DNA of 64,000 nt, from contig NZ_CP116939.1 in NCBI RefSeq assembly GCF_050219315.1, positions 2,542,001 to 2,606,000 on the forward strand, written 5' to 3'. Below, piece after piece: positions 61,955 through 64,000 of the stretch. The notes under the pieces were generated by a model that saw only the letters and a program-made list of their open reading frames with translations, was not told where the DNA came from and ran no database searches. The DNA is from Megasphaera_A sueciensis. Its GTDB lineage: Bacteria > Bacillota > Negativicutes > Veillonellales > Megasphaeraceae. The number at the start of each line of letters is the position of its first letter. The first letter of the stretch is position 1. Made by a program: the position numbers and the translations under genes.

Positions 61955-63046
61955 ATGGCAAATATATTTGGAAAGTATCTGACTATATCACTGTTTGGAG
62001 AGTCTCATGGCCGTTCTGTAGGAGCGGTTTTGGATGGTATTCCGGCAGGAGAAACCATTGATTGGGAATTAGTGCGTAAAACGATGTCCCGCAGGGCGCC
62101 CGGAAAAAATCTCTTATCTACATCGAGAAAAGAAAACGATGATTTTGAAATCCAAAGCGGTTATTTTAAAGGACATACAACAGGAACACCGTTGTGTTTC
62201 CGTATTTGTAATGTCGATCAGCATTCTGGTGATTATGATAATCTCCGTCATATCATGCGTCCCGGCCATGCTGATTTCACCGGTCATGTTCGTTATGATG
62301 GATTTAATGATTATCGAGGCGGCGGACATTTTTCGGGACGGCTGACGGCTCCGCTTGTTTTTGCCGGAGCGATTGCAGCGCAATTGCTGGAACGCCGCGG
62401 TATTACAATAGGTGTTCATATACAGCAAATTGGAAATATTAAAGACCGGCAGTTTTGTCCTATGGGAGAAGATGCGTCATTGCTTAAGTCACTTAGGCAA
62501 AAAGAATTACCGTTGTTGGAAGAGGACAAAGCGTTTCCTATAGAAAATCTCATTACTCAGACGAAAGAAAAACTTGATTCTGTAGGCGGAGTTATAGAGG
62601 GTATGGTTGTTGGATTGCCTGCGGGATTAGGAGATCCTTTCTTTGATTCCGTCGAAAGTATGTTGAGTCATATGTTTTTCTCTATACCTGCAGTGAAGGG
62701 AATTGAATTTGGAGATGGTTTTTTACTATCGGAAATGCATGGTTCAGAAGCAAACGATGCAATGCAGTATGAAAAAGGTAAGGTAGTTACAGTCTCTAAT
62801 CATAACGGAGGAATTCTCGGCGGTATTACAAATGGGATGCCTCTTGTCTTTCGGCTTGTTATTAAACCCACTCCTTCTATTGGGCGAAAACAAGAAACGA
62901 TTGATTTAGATACACAAAAAAATTGTTCTATTGAAATTAAAGGACGTCATGATCCTTGTATCGTGCAGCGAGTAGTTCCCGTCATTGAAGCAGTAACGGC
63001 TTGGACACTTCTCGATATGTGGATGATGGCGAATTCCAGGAGATGA
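61955..63046 (+). CDS. aroC: Chorismate synthase
   Basis: The 363-residue FMN-dependent enzyme shows FGESHGRSVGAVLDGIPAG, MSRRAPGKN, RPGHADFTGHVRY with GGGHFSGRLTAPLV, GGVIEGMVVGLPAGLGDPFFDS, and HNGGILGGITNGMPLVFRL with KPTPSIG. RHDPCIVQRVVPVIEA ends the core. It lies 6 bp after aroA. Confidence 0.97.
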   Translation: MANIFGKYLTISLFGESHGRSVGAVLDGIPAGETIDWELVRKTMSRRAPGKNLLSTSRKENDDFEIQSGYFKGHTTGTPLCFRICNVDQHSGDYDNLRHIMRPGHADFTGHVRYDGFNDYRGGGHFSGRLTAPLVFAGAIAAQLLERRGITIGVHIQQIGNIKDRQFCPMGEDASLLKSLRQKELPLLEEDKAFPIENLITQTKEKLDSVGGVIEGMVVGLPAGLGDPFFDSVESMLSHMFFSIPAVKGIEFGDGFLLSEMHGSEANDAMQYEKGKVVTVSNHNGGILGGITNGMPLVFRLVIKPTPSIGRKQETIDLDTQKNCSIEIKGRHDPCIVQRVVPVIEAVTAWTLLDMWMMANSRR

Positions 63047-63050
63047 TGCT

Positions 63051-63965
63051 ATGGACCAGGATGACTATGAATACTGTATTCCCGTAGGTTGTTATGGAGC
63101 ACCCGGCTCCTACAGCAGCGAGGCTATGATGACCTATTTTAAAAACCAACCTATTACTACAACGTATTATGATCATTTTGAAGATGAAATACGAGCAGTT
63201 GCTGCTAAGAAAATTCAATATGGAGTTATACCTATTGAAAATTCTTCAACGGGGAGTATTACGGAAGTATATGATTTGATTCGTCGGAATAATTGTTTTA
63301 TTGTAGGAGAACAGTGCATTAAAATAGATCATCATTTATTGGCGCTTCCGGGAACTCGTCTCGAAGATATTCGAATTGTTTATTCTCATCCGCAGGGGTT
63401 TGCTCAATGCCGGGATTTTTTCCGGAAACATACGGATTGGATCCAATGTCCGTATTTCAGTACGTCACAGAGTGCTGAGCGGGTTCAAAAGGAAGGCAAC
63501 CGCACAACAGCTGCCGTAGCAAACAGCATGGCAGCTGCATTATATGGTTTGCAGATAGTAGTGCCTCATATCTATACGAATTCATTTAATTACACGCGTT
63601 TTTTTATTATTGCTCCACAAATGAATCAAGCTGATAATCGGGATAAGATAACATTAGTATTGACGACAAAACATGAACCGGGTGCACTATACCATGTGCT
63701 TGGCCACTTCTTCTACAACGGCATGAATATGACACACTTGGAATCCAGACCGATGGAAGGGCATCCGTTTGAATATTTTTTCCATATTGATGTTATGGGA
63801 AGTTTAACAGATCCTGGTGTAGTCAAAACGTTGGACGACTTGGCTCGGAATTGTACATATTTTAAGATTTTGGGAAATTATCCGTCAGACCAAGGAGGAG
63901 CTGCTCATGAAATTCGGACTTATAGGAGCAAAATTAGGACACAGTGTATCGCCGCAGATCCATGA
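63051..63965 (+). CDS. pheA: Prephenate dehydratase
   Basis: The 304-residue protein has the PDT motifs GAPGSYSSEAM, GVIPIENSSTGSI and SHPQGFAQCRDFF, the catalytic NYTRFFIIA (T-R-F), and a C-terminal ACT domain with the ESRP-like LESRPMEGHPFEYFFHID. Phenylalanine feedback through ACT is expected. No chorismate mutase domain is attached. Its last 59 nt overlap the start of aroE, an unusually long overlap; the ACT domain ends before the overlap, so the tail may be spurious extension. Confidence 0.95.
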   Translation: MDQDDYEYCIPVGCYGAPGSYSSEAMMTYFKNQPITTTYYDHFEDEIRAVAAKKIQYGVIPIENSSTGSITEVYDLIRRNNCFIVGEQCIKIDHHLLALPGTRLEDIRIVYSHPQGFAQCRDFFRKHTDWIQCPYFSTSQSAERVQKEGNRTTAAVANSMAAALYGLQIVVPHIYTNSFNYTRFFIIAPQMNQADNRDKITLVLTTKHEPGALYHVLGHFFYNGMNMTHLESRPMEGHPFEYFFHIDVMGSLTDPGVVKTLDDLARNCTYFKILGNYPSDQGGAAHEIRTYRSKIRTQCIAADP

Positions 63966-64000
63966 AATATTATTTAAAAAATTAGGAATAGATCGTCATA
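63907..64000 (+). CDS. aroE: Shikimate dehydrogenase, 3' end outside window
   Basis: An AAGGAGGAG RBS and ATG at 63907 open MKFGLIGAKLGHSVSPQIHE, the standard start of AroE (GHSxSPxIH binds shikimate). The frame runs to the window end. It completes the gene order of the aromatic operon. Confidence 0.9.
   Translation, partial: MKFGLIGAKLGHSVSPQIHEILFKKLGIDRH

Overview
The window reads as the chromosome of a low-to-middle GC anaerobic Firmicute. The style of the genes (acetoin-type dehydrogenase operon, YqeC selenium accessory protein, a compact aro cluster with fused-domain DAHP synthase) suits the Negativicutes (Veillonellales, Megasphaera or Dialister-like). That placement is an impression from protein style, not a search result.

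Region 1 (1-10.3 kb): a CitA/CitB-type two-component system, an ACS-family MFS organic-acid transporter, a lipoyl-dependent 2-oxo acid/acetoin dehydrogenase complex in the order E2-E3-E1alpha-E1beta, a decayed acoX, and a 3-hydroxyisobutyrate/tartronate-semialdehyde type reductase. Together they look like a sensor-controlled uptake and oxidation unit for a small carbon compound.

Region 2 (10.4-15.5 kb): a scar zone. It holds an IS3 OrfA remnant, a frameshifted DUF932 gene and a truncated radC. Both decayed genes have intact paralogues at 41-43 kb. Between and after them lie a TrmB regulator, a cupin protein, an IS200 copy and a RelBE toxin-antitoxin pair with a frameshifted antitoxin start.

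Region 3 (15.8-52.1 kb): a probable integrative element of about 36 kb. It is bounded by an exact 92-bp direct repeat that covers the 3' half of a tRNA-Gly(CCC) gene and its terminator; the intact tRNA is at the right end. Inside, from left to right, are an AT-rich 901-residue orphan protein (possibly a degenerate D5-type primase/helicase), excisionase, tyrosine integrase, a hybrid-binding-domain protein, MobC-like and truncated relaxase proteins, a ParB-like protein, two small HTH proteins and a broken Y-family polymerase. Then comes a complete type I-E CRISPR-Cas operon (cas3-cas8e-cse2-cas7-cas5-cas6e-cas1-cas2::dnaQ) followed by an array of about 108 repeats. Beyond the array are a plasmid-like recombination module (DUF932, RadC, RecB-like nuclease, DUF1281, ERF annealing protein), a diguanylate cyclase, a MORN-repeat lipoprotein and zinc-ribbon membrane proteins. 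CRISPR immunity therefore appears to travel on a mobile island.

Region 4 (52.2-64 kb): ordinary chromosome. It carries family-4 uracil-DNA glycosylase, YbaK, SugE, a SUFU-domain protein, a molybdopterin-dehydrogenase FAD subunit with YqeC, and a polysaccharide deacetylase. The aromatic amino-acid operon aroF-tyrA-aroB-aroA-aroC-pheA-aroE follows, preceded by a strong promoter, a Tyr/Phe-rich leader peptide and an intrinsic terminator, a classic attenuation layout. aroE runs off the window.
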